From Bryobacterales bacterium (lineage in GTDB: Bacteria > Acidobacteriota > Terriglobia > Bryobacterales > UBA6623), in the NCBI GenBank assembly GCA_028819215.1, contig JAPPMG010000031.1:18693-82692 (forward strand): 64,000 nucleotides of DNA, written 5' to 3'. Numbering within the stretch: the first letter of the stretch is position 1; each line of letters starts with the position of its first letter. Below the pieces are notes generated by a model. It was not told where the DNA came from and ran no database searches. It saw nothing but the letters and a program-made list of their open reading frames with translations. This document shows positions 1 through 8,578 of this stretch, piece after piece. The translations under genes were made by a program, and so were the position numbers.

Positions 1-2
1 GG

Positions 3-512
3 AACTTAGGAGCAGGGACGTTCCAGGATGTCTCGAACAGAGCTGGTCCCGCCCTGCAAGTGCCTCGGCCGGCCCGCGGCCTGGCATCCGGGGACTTGGA
101 CGGTGATGGCCACCCGGAAGTAGTCATCGTCAACGTGAATCAACCGCCAGCGCTGTTGAAGAATGTTCCTGAGGGCACTAATGCGATCGTGCTCAAGTTG
201 GTTGGCGTTGAGTCGAATCGCAGCGCGATCGGTGCCCGAGTGGAGGTTTCAGTGGGTGGACGCCGACTGACTCAGGCCGTCGTGGGCGGTGGCAGCTACT
301 ATTCGCAGAGCGAGCTGGCCCTGCACTTCGGACTCGGCCAGGCAAGCCAGGTCGAGGCGGTTCGCGTGACGTGGCCTCGCGGCCTGAGACAAGAGTGGAC
401 TCGCTTGGATGCCAACATGCGATATGTCCTCACCGAGGGGTCTGCGGAGCCCCAGGCTGCGGCGCTGATCCGCCCCCAAGAGGCGGGCTCGAGGCCGGAC
501 CCGACACGGTAG
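3..512 (+). CDS. CRTAC1/UnbV-type protein, C-terminal part (5' truncated by window edge)
   Basis: The reading frame is open from the first bases, so the gene begins outside the window and only about the last 169 codons are present. A FG-GAP-like calcium-binding repeat (LASGDLDGDGHPEV) sits around codon 27 and is followed by an ASPIC/UnbV domain of about 90 residues (GARVEVSVGG...SQSELALHFGLG...VRVTWPRG). This pairing is known from large secreted CRTAC1 family beta-propeller proteins of Acidobacteriota and Planctomycetota. The family is thought to be exported and to bind calcium, but its function is not defined. An internal GTG at position 60 is probably not the true start, because homology-like sequence (NLGAGTFQDVS) continues upstream of it. 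Confidence 0.85.
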   Translation, partial: NLGAGTFQDVSNRAGPALQVPRPARGLASGDLDGDGHPEVVIVNVNQPPALLKNVPEGTNAIVLKLVGVESNRSAIGARVEVSVGGRRLTQAVVGGGSYYSQSELALHFGLGQASQVEAVRVTWPRGLRQEWTRLDANMRYVLTEGSAEPQAAALIRPQEAGSRPDPTR

Positions 513-710
513 GTAGATTCGCGGCTGCCCGGAACGGCATCGGCCGATCCTGCCACGGACGGTTCGGCAGAAAATTCCGCGCGGTGTCCGGCGGAAGAGT
601 GGGATTAACCGCCATCCCTCCCGTATCCGCAGAACTTGACTTGCAGGTCGAGGCTTGGCGGGACGCGGCATCGGTTCGATGTCGCGGTTAAGTGCGAGCC
701 CTAGCCAGGC

Positions 711-2000
711 TCACCGCTGGCGCCGGATGCGGGGACGGAGTTGACTCTGCCAGTTCTTGTACTCGGCAAGCAGTGTCTGGACGATCGTCGATTGGTTCGA
801 GGCTAGGTTGCGCGTCTCGCCGATGTCGGCCACTAGGTCGTAAAGCTCGATTCCGCCCTTGTCGGCCAGTAGCTTCCAGCGCCCCTTGCGGATCGCCCAG
901 CCGGTATCGGAATCCTTGTCGATCCAATTCCAGTACAGAGCCTCGTGGAGGGGGCGTTCCAGCCGTCCCGCCAAGGCAGGCAACATGTCGCGGCTGTCAA
1001 GTTGGAGCTCCGCGGGAGGCTCAATGCCGGCCGCGGCAAGGACGGTGGAAAACACGTCGATGGAGATCACGGGCTCGTCAGAGACGGTTCCTGCCGGGAT
1101 CCTTGCTGGCCATCGCAACAGGAACGGTACGCGAAGGCCACCTTCATACACGCTGTGTTTGAAGTTGCGCAGCGCACCATTGTTCGCCGTGGTGCCTCGA
1201 GCGCCACCGTTGTCGGAAAAGAAGATCACCAAGGTGTCGTCAGACAGATCGAGGCGGTCCAAAGTGTCGAGAATCGCCCCCACGCCCTCGTCCATGATCG
1301 CGAGCATGGCCAGGTAGGTGTTGCGTTGGGGATCTGGGCTTGAATAGCGCCGAACATAGTCCTGCGGTGCCTGAAGCGGGTTGTGCACGGCGTTGTAAGG
1401 CACGTAGGCGAAGAACGGCCTGCCCTGGCTCTCCTCGATGAAGGCTATCGCCTCCTTGGTGATATTTCGCGTCAGGTAGCCCGTGTCGCCTATCGGCGAC
1501 CGGTTGCGATAGATCGAGCGGATGTCGTCCGAGATGGCAAGGTCGAAATAGTCGTGGCCACCATGGCCCAGAAATCCGTAAAAGGTGTCGAATCCCCTCT
1601 CTAGCGGACGGTACGGCGGCTCATAGCCCAAATGCCACTTGCCGAAGACGCCTGTGGCGTAGCCGTGGTCGCCTAGGATCTCTGCAAGTGTGGTCTCGGA
1701 GTTCGGCAGCCCCGCCCGCGAATCAGCGGCAGTGTAGAAGCCGAACCTTTGCTGGTACCGGCCTGTGAGCAGGCCCGCCCGGGTCGGCGCGCAGACAGGA
1801 CAGCTCGCATACCCGCTGGTCATGCGTGCGCCCTCGCGGGCAATCCTGTCTAGATTCGGTGTCTGGACCTCGTCCGGGTGCGCGTAGCAACTGATGTCTG
1901 CGTAGCCTTGGTCGTCAGAGACGATCAAGACCACGTTCGGAGCCGCGCCGGCCACCGTGGCGGCCATGAGCGGGATCAAGGATCTGAAAAGGGGTTTCAT
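711..2000 (-). CDS. secreted arylsulfatase-type sulfatase
   Basis: This 429-residue protein has a signal peptide at about residues 1-19 and belongs to the sulfatase / alkaline phosphatase superfamily. The metal-binding start of the domain reads PNVVLIVSDDQG (residues 21-32). The nucleophile motif is C70-A-P-T-R74 followed by LLTGR, so Cys70 would need conversion to formylglycine. The common form is CxPSR, and Thr at the fourth place is a tolerated variant. HGG and FFSDNGG motifs follow in the usual order. It likely hydrolyses sulfate esters outside the cytoplasm; the substrate is unknown. Its ATG overlaps the stop of the upstream GNAT gene (ATGA), implying translational coupling. No formylglycine-generating enzyme is visible in the window. 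Confidence 0.9.
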   Translation of the reverse strand: MKPLFRSLIPLMAATVAGAAPNVVLIVSDDQGYADISCYAHPDEVQTPNLDRIAREGARMTSGYASCPVCAPTRAGLLTGRYQQRFGFYTAADSRAGLPNSETTLAEILGDHGYATGVFGKWHLGYEPPYRPLERGFDTFYGFLGHGGHDYFDLAISDDIRSIYRNRSPIGDTGYLTRNITKEAIAFIEESQGRPFFAYVPYNAVHNPLQAPQDYVRRYSSPDPQRNTYLAMLAIMDEGVGAILDTLDRLDLSDDTLVIFFSDNGGARGTTANNGALRNFKHSVYEGGLRVPFLLRWPARIPAGTVSDEPVISIDVFSTVLAAAGIEPPAELQLDSRDMLPALAGRLERPLHEALYWNWIDKDSDTGWAIRKGRWKLLADKGGIELYDLVADIGETRNLASNQSTIVQTLLAEYKNWQSQLRPRIRRQR

Positions 2001-2515
2001 GTTCGATTCCTATCGAAACTCAGAAGCATGACAACCGACTCCGTGCCCACCCGGTTGACAATCAGGCCCGCCGACGTTCTCCGGAATCCCAGCCGCTCGT
2101 AGAGACGAACTGCGGGATTGTCGATCCTGACGCTCAGGCTCACTCCAGAGTAGCGGGCCTGACAGAGGCTTAGTAAAGCTTGCAAGGTCTTCGTGCCCAC
2201 TCCCTGCCCACGAGCCGGGGCAATCGTGCCGACTGCCAGCTCCGGAATGTTCTCGCCCACATAGTCCGCGCCTGCCTCCTCGCGGGAGAAGAGTCGCACC
2301 CACGCACAGCTCACCGGGTACCCGACGCTGTCGGACTCCGCCACCACGCCGAGATCGCCTTGCCGGCCCCAGTCTTGCCAGTATCTGGTCAATTCGTGGT
2401 CTCGCAGGGCCTTTTGAATTGGCTCGCCGGATTCCTGCATGCGAGCGGCTAGGGCCAGAAAGCTGAAGATCAGGGTCGATTCGCTCGGCAACACAGTCCG
2501 AATCTGTACGTCCAT
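1997..2515 (-). CDS. GNAT family N-acetyltransferase
   Basis: The protein has 172 residues. The acetyl-CoA binding signature ARGQGVGTKTLQALL lies near residue 105 and is followed by the typical C-terminal stretch with NPAVRLYERLGF, both hallmarks of the GNAT fold. The start was set at the ATG at 2515 because homology-like sequence begins there; the open frame continues upstream but without family features. The stop codon overlaps the sulfatase start by four bases. The substrate cannot be told from sequence, and the link to the sulfatase may be only co-expression. Confidence 0.8.
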   Translation of the reverse strand: MDVQIRTVLPSESTLIFSFLALAARMQESGEPIQKALRDHELTRYWQDWGRQGDLGVVAESDSVGYPVSCAWVRLFSREEAGADYVGENIPELAVGTIAPARGQGVGTKTLQALLSLCQARYSGVSLSVRIDNPAVRLYERLGFRRTSAGLIVNRVGTESVVMLLSFDRNRT

Positions 2516-2733
2516 TACTTGGGCGGAGTGTATCACGGTAAAGGGAAGTGACTTCGGGAACGGCAGGCGCGGCGGACCGCGTCCCTTAGCTCGCGAAACA
2601 AACCCTCGAACTGGGGCTCTGCTAACGCCACAATCCTGGCATTCCCCCGACTGGCGGGAAGTCAGCCAGCACAGCGTGGCAGCAGCGGCTGCCAAGAAAC
2701 GCCGGATGCCAGACCCACGACGGGATTTGATCG

Positions 2734-3480
2734 CTACTTCTCGGATTGGGCGCGCCGGAGATCGTCCGAGAGCACCACGGCCTCGGCGACTTGTTTCATC
2801 GGCATACGCCGGCGCCTGCTCTCCTGCTGCAACTTTAGGTACGACTGCTCCTCTGTAAAGCCAAGGTCCCGTTGCAGAATCCCCTTGGCCCTCTCGATCA
2901 GCTTTCGCGTCGCTAGTTGGCCGGTGAGCTTTGCGACTTCGGAGTCTAGCCGCGCCCGTTCGATCTCGGCGCCAACCAGATGGCCGATTGTCGATACCAG
3001 CTTCGTCTCTTGCTGAGAGTGCACGTGGCACTGGCGGTGCTGCAGGTTCAGCACGCCGATCAGGCGTCCTCCGGCGAGGATCGGGACGGACAGAAAGGCC
3101 TCGAATCCGTCTTCGGGAAGCTGGCTGAACGGGCGGAAACGCTTGTCGCGCATCGCTCCGCCAGAGATCGCCACGGCTTCCCGGTTCTGCGCCACCCAGC
3201 CGGTGATGCCATCGCCCAAGGAAATGCGGAGGTTGCCGACCGCTTCCGGATGCGGGTTCTTGGACGCGCGCAGGACAAGCTGGTCGTCTTCGAGCACGTA
3301 GATGAAACAAGAGTCCGCGCCGACCACGTCGTTGAGGAACTCGACGATCTGTCCCAGCACCTCGTTCAGCGGGTCGGCAACGGCCAGGCGCCCGCTGATT
3401 CGGTGCAGGAACTCGAGATGCGCGTCCCCGTCGAGGCCGCGCTCTTCATAGACCGGCTCCGCCGTCGATCGACGATTCAT
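2734..3480 (-). CDS. GAF-ANTAR domain RNA-binding antiterminator regulator
   Basis: The 248-residue protein has an N-terminal GAF sensor domain (about residues 20-165; FLHRISGRL...SLGDGITGWVAQ...SVPILAGGRLIGVLNLQ) and a C-terminal ANTAR domain (about 180-240; LATRKLIERAKGILQRDLG...SYLKLQQES). ANTAR domains bind paired stem-loops in nascent mRNA and prevent termination, and several known members (NasR, NasT) control nitrate or nitrite assimilation. The ATG at 3480 was chosen over the GTG at 3513 because a strong GAGGAGGT ribosome site lies seven bases upstream. It follows nirBD on the same strand with an 80-base gap, so it is probably in that operon. GAF ligands vary, and the signal here (nitrate, nitrogen status or redox) is not known. 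Confidence 0.88.
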   Translation of the reverse strand: MNRRSTAEPVYEERGLDGDAHLEFLHRISGRLAVADPLNEVLGQIVEFLNDVVGADSCFIYVLEDDQLVLRASKNPHPEAVGNLRISLGDGITGWVAQNREAVAISGGAMRDKRFRPFSQLPEDGFEAFLSVPILAGGRLIGVLNLQHRQCHVHSQQETKLVSTIGHLVGAEIERARLDSEVAKLTGQLATRKLIERAKGILQRDLGFTEEQSYLKLQQESRRRRMPMKQVAEAVVLSDDLRRAQSEK

Positions 3481-3560
3481 CGGGTCGACCTCCTCGATCG
3501 TTTCAACTCTCACTTCAGGTCCATCCTTCCGAATTTGGCATCAATTTCTCCTCATGAAGA

Positions 3561-6500
3561 TCAGGTGCAGGCCGCGCAAGCTTGTGCAGCTGCTGCGTCG
3601 CCTGCTTGGATCACGTGCAACGGCGTTGCGAGCAGCGCATCGAGCTGCAGTTCCGGCGGAAGCAGCAAGTACACTCCGTCACCCGCGACCCGTACGGGAA
3701 AAACCTTCAGTGCGTAGGGTTCGCCCGAAAGACATTCACCCGTGTCGAGTGAAAACGGCTTCTTGTGCAGGGGGCAAGTCACCTTGGGCGAGAGCCCGGC
3801 GCTGCCCGCAATGCCCCTCGCCAGCACGAAGGCGTTCTTGTGCGGGCACATGTTCTGACAGGCCCGCCACTGGCCCCTGTCGGTCAGGTTGAAGACTGCG
3901 ATCTGAGTCTCGCCGACCTTTACCGCGGCGCCTCCGTTCCGCGGGAAGTCGGCAACCCTGCCAATTCGGACCCATTCGAGCTTGCGCCCGGGCTGTGTCC
4001 CCCCGGCCGCTCTCGACTCGCCGAGCTTCTGGCCCCCGGGAAGCTTGATCTGCTCGAGCCTCACTCCATCTTTCGGCCAATCGGCCGGGCGGGCCTGCCC
4101 GCGCTCGGGAACGATCTCGATGCCGGAGTCAACCTCGTCGGTGTTGACGAACTGCCGGAACAGCTTCCTCCGCTCTGGATCATTCACCACTTCCTTCCAC
4201 TCGCAGCGGTAGCTGTCGACCAGAAACTGCATGCGCCGTTCCAGTTCATCGCAGACGCCGAGCTTATCGCGGACGACCACGTCCTTGATGCGCTCGATGC
4301 CGCCCTCGAGCTGCTCGATCCAGACCGACGTGCGAGTCAGCTTGTCGGCCGTCATGATGTAGTACATGAAAAAGCGGTCGATATAGCGGATCGCTGTGTC
4401 CTCGTCGAGGGAGGAAGCGAGCAAGTCGCCATGCCGCGGCTTTGCCCCGCCGTTCCCGCAGACGAAGAGGTTGTATCCGGTCTCGGTCGCGACCAGGCCG
4501 ATGTCCTTCGATTGAGCCTCGGCGCACTCGCGCACGCAGCCGGACACTGCCCCCTTGACCTTGTGCGGCGCGCGAATTCCCCGGTAGCGCTTCTCGATGC
4601 GGACAGCGAACCCGACCGAGTCCTGGACCCCGTAGCGGCACCAAGTGGTGCCGACGCAGCTCTTGATCGTGCGCAGCGCCTTGCCGTAGGCGTGCCCGCT
4701 TTCGAAGCCTGCCTCGATCAGCTCCTCCCAGATCGAAGGCAATTGATGCACCTGCGCTCCGAACAGGTCGACCCGCTGGCCGCCCGTGATCTTCGTGTAC
4801 AGGCCGTATTTCCTGGCCACCGTGCCGAGGGCGATCAGCTTGGCGGGCGTTATTTCGCCTCCGGGCACGCGCGGAACAATGCTGTAAAGGCCGCCGCGCT
4901 GCATGTTCGCCAGAAACCGGTCGTTGGTGTCCTGGAGCGTGTGGTGGGAGGGATCGGTGATGCTCTCGTTCCACAGCGACGCGAGGATCGAGGTCACTGC
5001 GGGCTTGCAGGTCTCGCAGCCAAATCCCCGCCCGTGATCGCGGATGAGCTCTTCGAAGGTGCGGATCCCCTTGACCTTGACGATTTCGAACAGGTCCTGC
5101 CGGGTGTAGTCGAAGTGCTCGCAGAGGCTCTTCTGCACCGCCTTGCCCGCGGCCTCGAGCTCGGCGTTCAACAGGCCCGTCACCATCGGGAGGCAGCCGC
5201 CGCAGCCTGTCCCGGCCGTCGTGCATTCCTTAACGGCTCCGATCGTCGCCAGTTCGTGCTCCCGGATTGCCGAGCAGATCGCACCCTTGGTGACGTTGTT
5301 GCAGAAGCAGACCTGCGCGTCGTCCCCGATGCCGACCGAGATGTCGGGCGCGCCTTCGCCGCCCAGACCCGCAAGCTGCGCCGGCTCGAACGGCAGATCC
5401 TGGTCGGATTCGGCCAGTGTGGACAGCTCGGAGTAGCCGGAGGCATCGCCAACCAGCACGCCTCCGACCAGCCTCTTCCCGTCTGTGCTGAAGAGCAGCT
5501 TCTTGTAGATTCCGGCGAACGGGTCGTCCACCACGAGCGGAACAGCGGATTCGGCCGGGGCCTCGTAGTCGCCGAAGCTGGCAACGTCGACACCCATCAG
5601 CTTCAGCTTCGTCGACAAGTTCGCGCCGTCGAAGCGCACGTCCCTACCCGCAAGGTGGCCCGCTGCTACGTCGGCCATCTCCCAGCCTGGCCCGATCAGC
5701 CCGTAGATCGTCCCGCCGTGCAGGGCGGCCTCTCCGATCGCGTAGATGTCCGGATCGGTGCTTCGCAGCTGGTCGTCGACGGCGATGCCGCCGCGCGGCC
5801 CGACGTCCAGTCCGCAGTCCCGGGCCAGCTCGTCGCGCGGCCGGATCCCGGCGGAGACAATGATCATGTCCACGCCAAGGCCTCCGCCATCCGAAAACTC
5901 CATTCCGGTGACGCGGCCATTGCCCAGCACTCCCTGCGTGGCTTTTTGCAAGTGCACGCGGACTCCCAAGGCCTCGATCTGGCGCACCAGCAGGTTCGAT
6001 CCCGCCTCGTCGATCTGACGAGGCATGAGGCGCGGGGCGAACTCGACGACATGGGTTTCGAGGCCGAGGTCGTAGGCGGCCTTGGCCGCCTCCAGTCCGA
6101 GGAGTCCGCCGCCGATCACCGCACAGCTGCGAGCCTTCTTTGAGTAATCGATAATGGCGTCGAGGTCCTCGATCGTGCGGTAGACGAAGACTCCGCGCTT
6201 GTCGATGCCCTTGATCGGCGGAACGAACGGTCGCGAGCCAGTCGCCAGGACCACGCAATCGTAGGGGATATCCAGGCCCGCTTCCGACACGACTCTCCGC
6301 CGAGAGCGGTCGATCCGCCGCGCGCGGTCTCCTACATGGAGCTGGATTCCGTTCTCGCGATACCACTCGATGCGCGCTATGGCCAGCTTGGCGGGATCCC
6401 GATGGTCGAAATAGGACGTGAGACGGACCCGGTCGTAGGCAGGCCGGGGCTCCTCGCAGAACGCGACGATGCGATAGTCGCGGCCGCCATCGAACTCGAC

Positions 6501-6572
6501 CAGCTTCTCGCAGAAGCGGTGCCCGACGGGACCGTTTCCGATCACCACTGCTGTCTTTCTGCCCCCCGCCAT
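3561..6572 (-). CDS. nirB: fused assimilatory nitrite reductase NirB-NirD [NAD(P)H]
   Basis: This 1003-residue protein reduces nitrite to ammonium in the cytoplasm. From the N-terminus it has two dinucleotide-binding folds for FAD and NAD(P)H (IGNGPVG near 11, GGGLLGLE near 154), a BFD-type [2Fe-2S] site (C422, C424, C457, C460), a second Cys pair (C519, C522), then the nitrite/sulfite reductase core with the siroheme/[4Fe-4S] ligands C639, C645, C679 and C683. The last ~140 residues form a NirD-like Rieske domain (C909-P-H911, C933-P-L-H936), usually encoded by a separate nirD gene. A GGAGGAGGGA ribosome site precedes the ATG. The gene is divergent from the nitrate reductase genes and precedes the ANTAR regulator. 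Confidence 0.95.
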   Translation of the reverse strand: MAGGRKTAVVIGNGPVGHRFCEKLVEFDGGRDYRIVAFCEEPRPAYDRVRLTSYFDHRDPAKLAIARIEWYRENGIQLHVGDRARRIDRSRRRVVSEAGLDIPYDCVVLATGSRPFVPPIKGIDKRGVFVYRTIEDLDAIIDYSKKARSCAVIGGGLLGLEAAKAAYDLGLETHVVEFAPRLMPRQIDEAGSNLLVRQIEALGVRVHLQKATQGVLGNGRVTGMEFSDGGGLGVDMIIVSAGIRPRDELARDCGLDVGPRGGIAVDDQLRSTDPDIYAIGEAALHGGTIYGLIGPGWEMADVAAGHLAGRDVRFDGANLSTKLKLMGVDVASFGDYEAPAESAVPLVVDDPFAGIYKKLLFSTDGKRLVGGVLVGDASGYSELSTLAESDQDLPFEPAQLAGLGGEGAPDISVGIGDDAQVCFCNNVTKGAICSAIREHELATIGAVKECTTAGTGCGGCLPMVTGLLNAELEAAGKAVQKSLCEHFDYTRQDLFEIVKVKGIRTFEELIRDHGRGFGCETCKPAVTSILASLWNESITDPSHHTLQDTNDRFLANMQRGGLYSIVPRVPGGEITPAKLIALGTVARKYGLYTKITGGQRVDLFGAQVHQLPSIWEELIEAGFESGHAYGKALRTIKSCVGTTWCRYGVQDSVGFAVRIEKRYRGIRAPHKVKGAVSGCVRECAEAQSKDIGLVATETGYNLFVCGNGGAKPRHGDLLASSLDEDTAIRYIDRFFMYYIMTADKLTRTSVWIEQLEGGIERIKDVVVRDKLGVCDELERRMQFLVDSYRCEWKEVVNDPERRKLFRQFVNTDEVDSGIEIVPERGQARPADWPKDGVRLEQIKLPGGQKLGESRAAGGTQPGRKLEWVRIGRVADFPRNGGAAVKVGETQIAVFNLTDRGQWRACQNMCPHKNAFVLARGIAGSAGLSPKVTCPLHKKPFSLDTGECLSGEPYALKVFPVRVAGDGVYLLLPPELQLDALLATPLHVIQAGDAAAAQACAACT

Positions 6573-7042
6573 GGGAAGTCCCTCCTCCGGATGCGATGCC
6601 CCCTACCGCGGCATGGCTACTAGGCTGGACCGCAATCGCGCCGCCGCTATCGGCGGAGCTCTGAGAGGGCGTGGAATCCGCTCGGCGGGGAGCGAATCTC
6701 AATCTACAAGTCCAGTGTAGGAAGGCGCCGGCGTTCCACTTGCCAGTTATTCAGACGATAAGAAATTTTTGCTTCACATGTCGCCTCGGGCGTGCTAGCT
6801 TCGGAACAGACAGGCGGGTGGCGTGCCCACGTCCCTGCCTCACCGCCTCGGGACCCAGGCTGTCCGCGAGGTCCGATCCGCGTAGATTCGAAGCCGCCGA
6901 ATCGCAAGGCGCGAGCCAGCGCCGAGCGCGGAGCTTCCCTGTTCGACTTCTCTGACCCCGTTCGGGACGCGGTCTCGCAAGAGCCGGTCTCGAAGGGTCC
7001 GGTGCATCCGCACCACGCCCAGAAAGGAATTGCACAGACTCA
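6573..7042. promoter_or_regulatory. divergent nir/nas intergenic control region with long leaders
   Basis: This 470-base gap separates nirBD (minus strand) from the nitrate reductase genes (plus strand). An AT-rich core near 6745-6780 is the likely promoter area; no textbook -35/-10 pair is clear. Perfect stem-loops occur at 6641-6656 (6-bp stem, loop CTAT, in the nirBD leader), 6885-6903, 6908-6923 and 7001-7014 (GGTGC/GCACC). The plus-strand gene has a plausible ribosome site AAAGGA at 7023-7028. Long structured leaders next to an ANTAR regulator suggest control by antitermination. Confidence 0.55.
6885..6923 (+). promoter_or_regulatory. tandem stem-loops, candidate ANTAR target
   Basis: Two adjacent perfect hairpins lie in the leader of the nitrate reductase transcript. 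The first is GATTCG/CGAATC (6885-6890 with 6898-6903), with a 7-base loop AAGCCGC. The second is GGCGC/GCGCC (6908-6912 with 6919-6923), with a 6-base loop GAGCCA. Four bases separate them. ANTAR proteins recognise two close hairpins with hexanucleotide loops bearing A at position 1 and G at position 4. The layout fits, but loop size and residues fit only partly, so this is a candidate, not an assignment. Confidence 0.35.
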
Positions 7043-8578
7043 ATGCAGACAGTGGCCACATCCGAGCAACCCGCGACGAACCCCTTCGTCGTTCTTGGCG
7101 AGGCCGCGCCGCAGTCCCGGGCCGCGCGCGGGCTGGTCGGCTCGTCCCCGTTGATTCCGGAAATCCCGCTCGAGGACGGCCAGCAGTACCGCTTCCATTT
7201 CGACATGTCGAAATGCGTCGGTTGCAAGTGCTGCGAGGTAGCGTGCGCCGAGCAGAACAACAACCCGGCCGACGTTTCCTGGCGCCGCGTGGGAGAGGTT
7301 GAGGGAGGCATCTTCCCTCACACGCAGCGCATGCACCTTTCCATGGGCTGCAATCACTGCCTCGACCCAGCGTGCATGACAGGCTGCCCTACAGAGGCGT
7401 ACTCCAAGGATCCCCGGACCGGCATCGTCCTGCACGATGCCGATTCCTGTATCGGATGCGAGTACTGCATCTGGAACTGTCCGTACAGCGTCCCGACGTT
7501 CAACGAAGTTCGCGGTGTGGTCGGAAAGTGCGACATGTGCCACGGCCGCTTGGCCGACGGCGACGCCCCGGCTTGTGTGGACGCCTGCCCGTCTCAGGCC
7601 CTTGCGATCGAGATCGTAGACGTCAGCAAGTGGCGGAGCAAGTACCGCGACGAGGCCAACGCACCGGGACTGCCCAGCGCCGACGACACGATCTCGACGA
7701 CTCGCGTCACGCTGCCCGAGCAGCTGCCCCTCAATGCCGAGAAGGCGGACTTCCACCGCATCAAGCCGGCCAAGCCGCACTTCTCGCTCGTGCTGATGAC
7801 GGTGCTGACCCAGCTCTCGATCGCGGGCTTTGCTACGACGTGGCTCCTGAGCCTAGCGGGCGGATCGCAGGCGCTGCGAACCGCGGCGCTGGTATCGCTG
7901 GCGTTGGGACTGGCGTCCTTCGCGGCGTCGCCGCTTCATCTGGGTCGGCCCGCACTCGCGCCGCTAGCGATCCGCAATGTAAAGACCTCTTGGCTCAGTC
8001 GCGAGATCCTCGGCCTTAGCTCGTTCGGCGCGGCTGCAACGGTTTGCGCAGCGATGCTTTTGGCAGGGTTGCCGGGGGCCTCGCTGATAGGCGCTGCCGC
8101 GTCGGCGATCGGTGTCTTCGCGATGTACGCGACATCGCGCATCTATCTTGTGCCGGGCCGTCCAGCTTGGAACAGTCCGCTGACGATCGCCGACTTCTTC
8201 CTGACCGGCTCGACGCTGGGCCCGCTACTCGTCGCGATGCTCGCAACGCGATACGACACCGTCCTGCTAGCATGCGCGGCCGTCTCGGCCGTGGCCCACG
8301 TGCTGCTGGAAATCTGGCGCTTCTTTGGGTTCGTGCGCACCGACGAATACGAGAAGCAGGCTACCGCGAGGCTGCTTTCCGGGCCGCTCGCGCGACTCTT
8401 CCTGCTCCGACTTGGATTGCTCGCCACGGGCGCAGTCGGCCTGCCCGCCGTGGGATTCGCGGGCGTCGGCTTCGCACTGGCAGCATGCGGTGCGCTGGTC
8501 GGTCGATACCTGTTCTTCGTCAGCGTGGTGCCCAAGAACATGGCAATGCCGTTTCTGGAACGGAGGGCGGCGGCATGA
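7043..8578 (+). CDS. ferredoxin-type iron-sulfur subunit fused to DmsC-like membrane anchor
   Basis: This 511-residue protein combines two subunits that are normally separate. Residues ~50-190 are a DmsB/NrfC-type ferredoxin with sixteen cysteines in four [4Fe-4S] sets (58/61/64/68, 103/106/111/115, 136/139/142/146, 163/166/178/182). Residues ~230-510 hold about eight hydrophobic helices like the quinol-oxidising DmsC/NrfD-type anchor. No signal peptide precedes the clusters, so they face the cytoplasm. The gene overlaps the nitrate reductase catalytic gene by ATGA. It probably passes electrons from membrane quinol to that enzyme. The anchor's quinone site is inferred from the family, not seen. 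Confidence 0.85.
   Translation: MQTVATSEQPATNPFVVLGEAAPQSRAARGLVGSSPLIPEIPLEDGQQYRFHFDMSKCVGCKCCEVACAEQNNNPADVSWRRVGEVEGGIFPHTQRMHLSMGCNHCLDPACMTGCPTEAYSKDPRTGIVLHDADSCIGCEYCIWNCPYSVPTFNEVRGVVGKCDMCHGRLADGDAPACVDACPSQALAIEIVDVSKWRSKYRDEANAPGLPSADDTISTTRVTLPEQLPLNAEKADFHRIKPAKPHFSLVLMTVLTQLSIAGFATTWLLSLAGGSQALRTAALVSLALGLASFAASPLHLGRPALAPLAIRNVKTSWLSREILGLSSFGAAATVCAAMLLAGLPGASLIGAAASAIGVFAMYATSRIYLVPGRPAWNSPLTIADFFLTGSTLGPLLVAMLATRYDTVLLACAAVSAVAHVLLEIWRFFGFVRTDEYEKQATARLLSGPLARLFLLRLGLLATGAVGLPAVGFAGVGFALAACGALVGRYLFFVSVVPKNMAMPFLERRAAA

Noticed and set aside
3765..6143. A 792-codon open frame on the plus strand opposite nirBD
   Set aside because: It lies entirely antisense to a gene with clear NirB-NirD motifs. 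Long antisense frames are expected in GC-rich coding DNA, and no domain was recognised in it.
6961..7000. Direct repeat CGGTCTCG in the nitrate reductase leader as a possible operator
   Set aside because: An 8-base repeat in GC-rich DNA is not significant by itself, and it is not palindromic.
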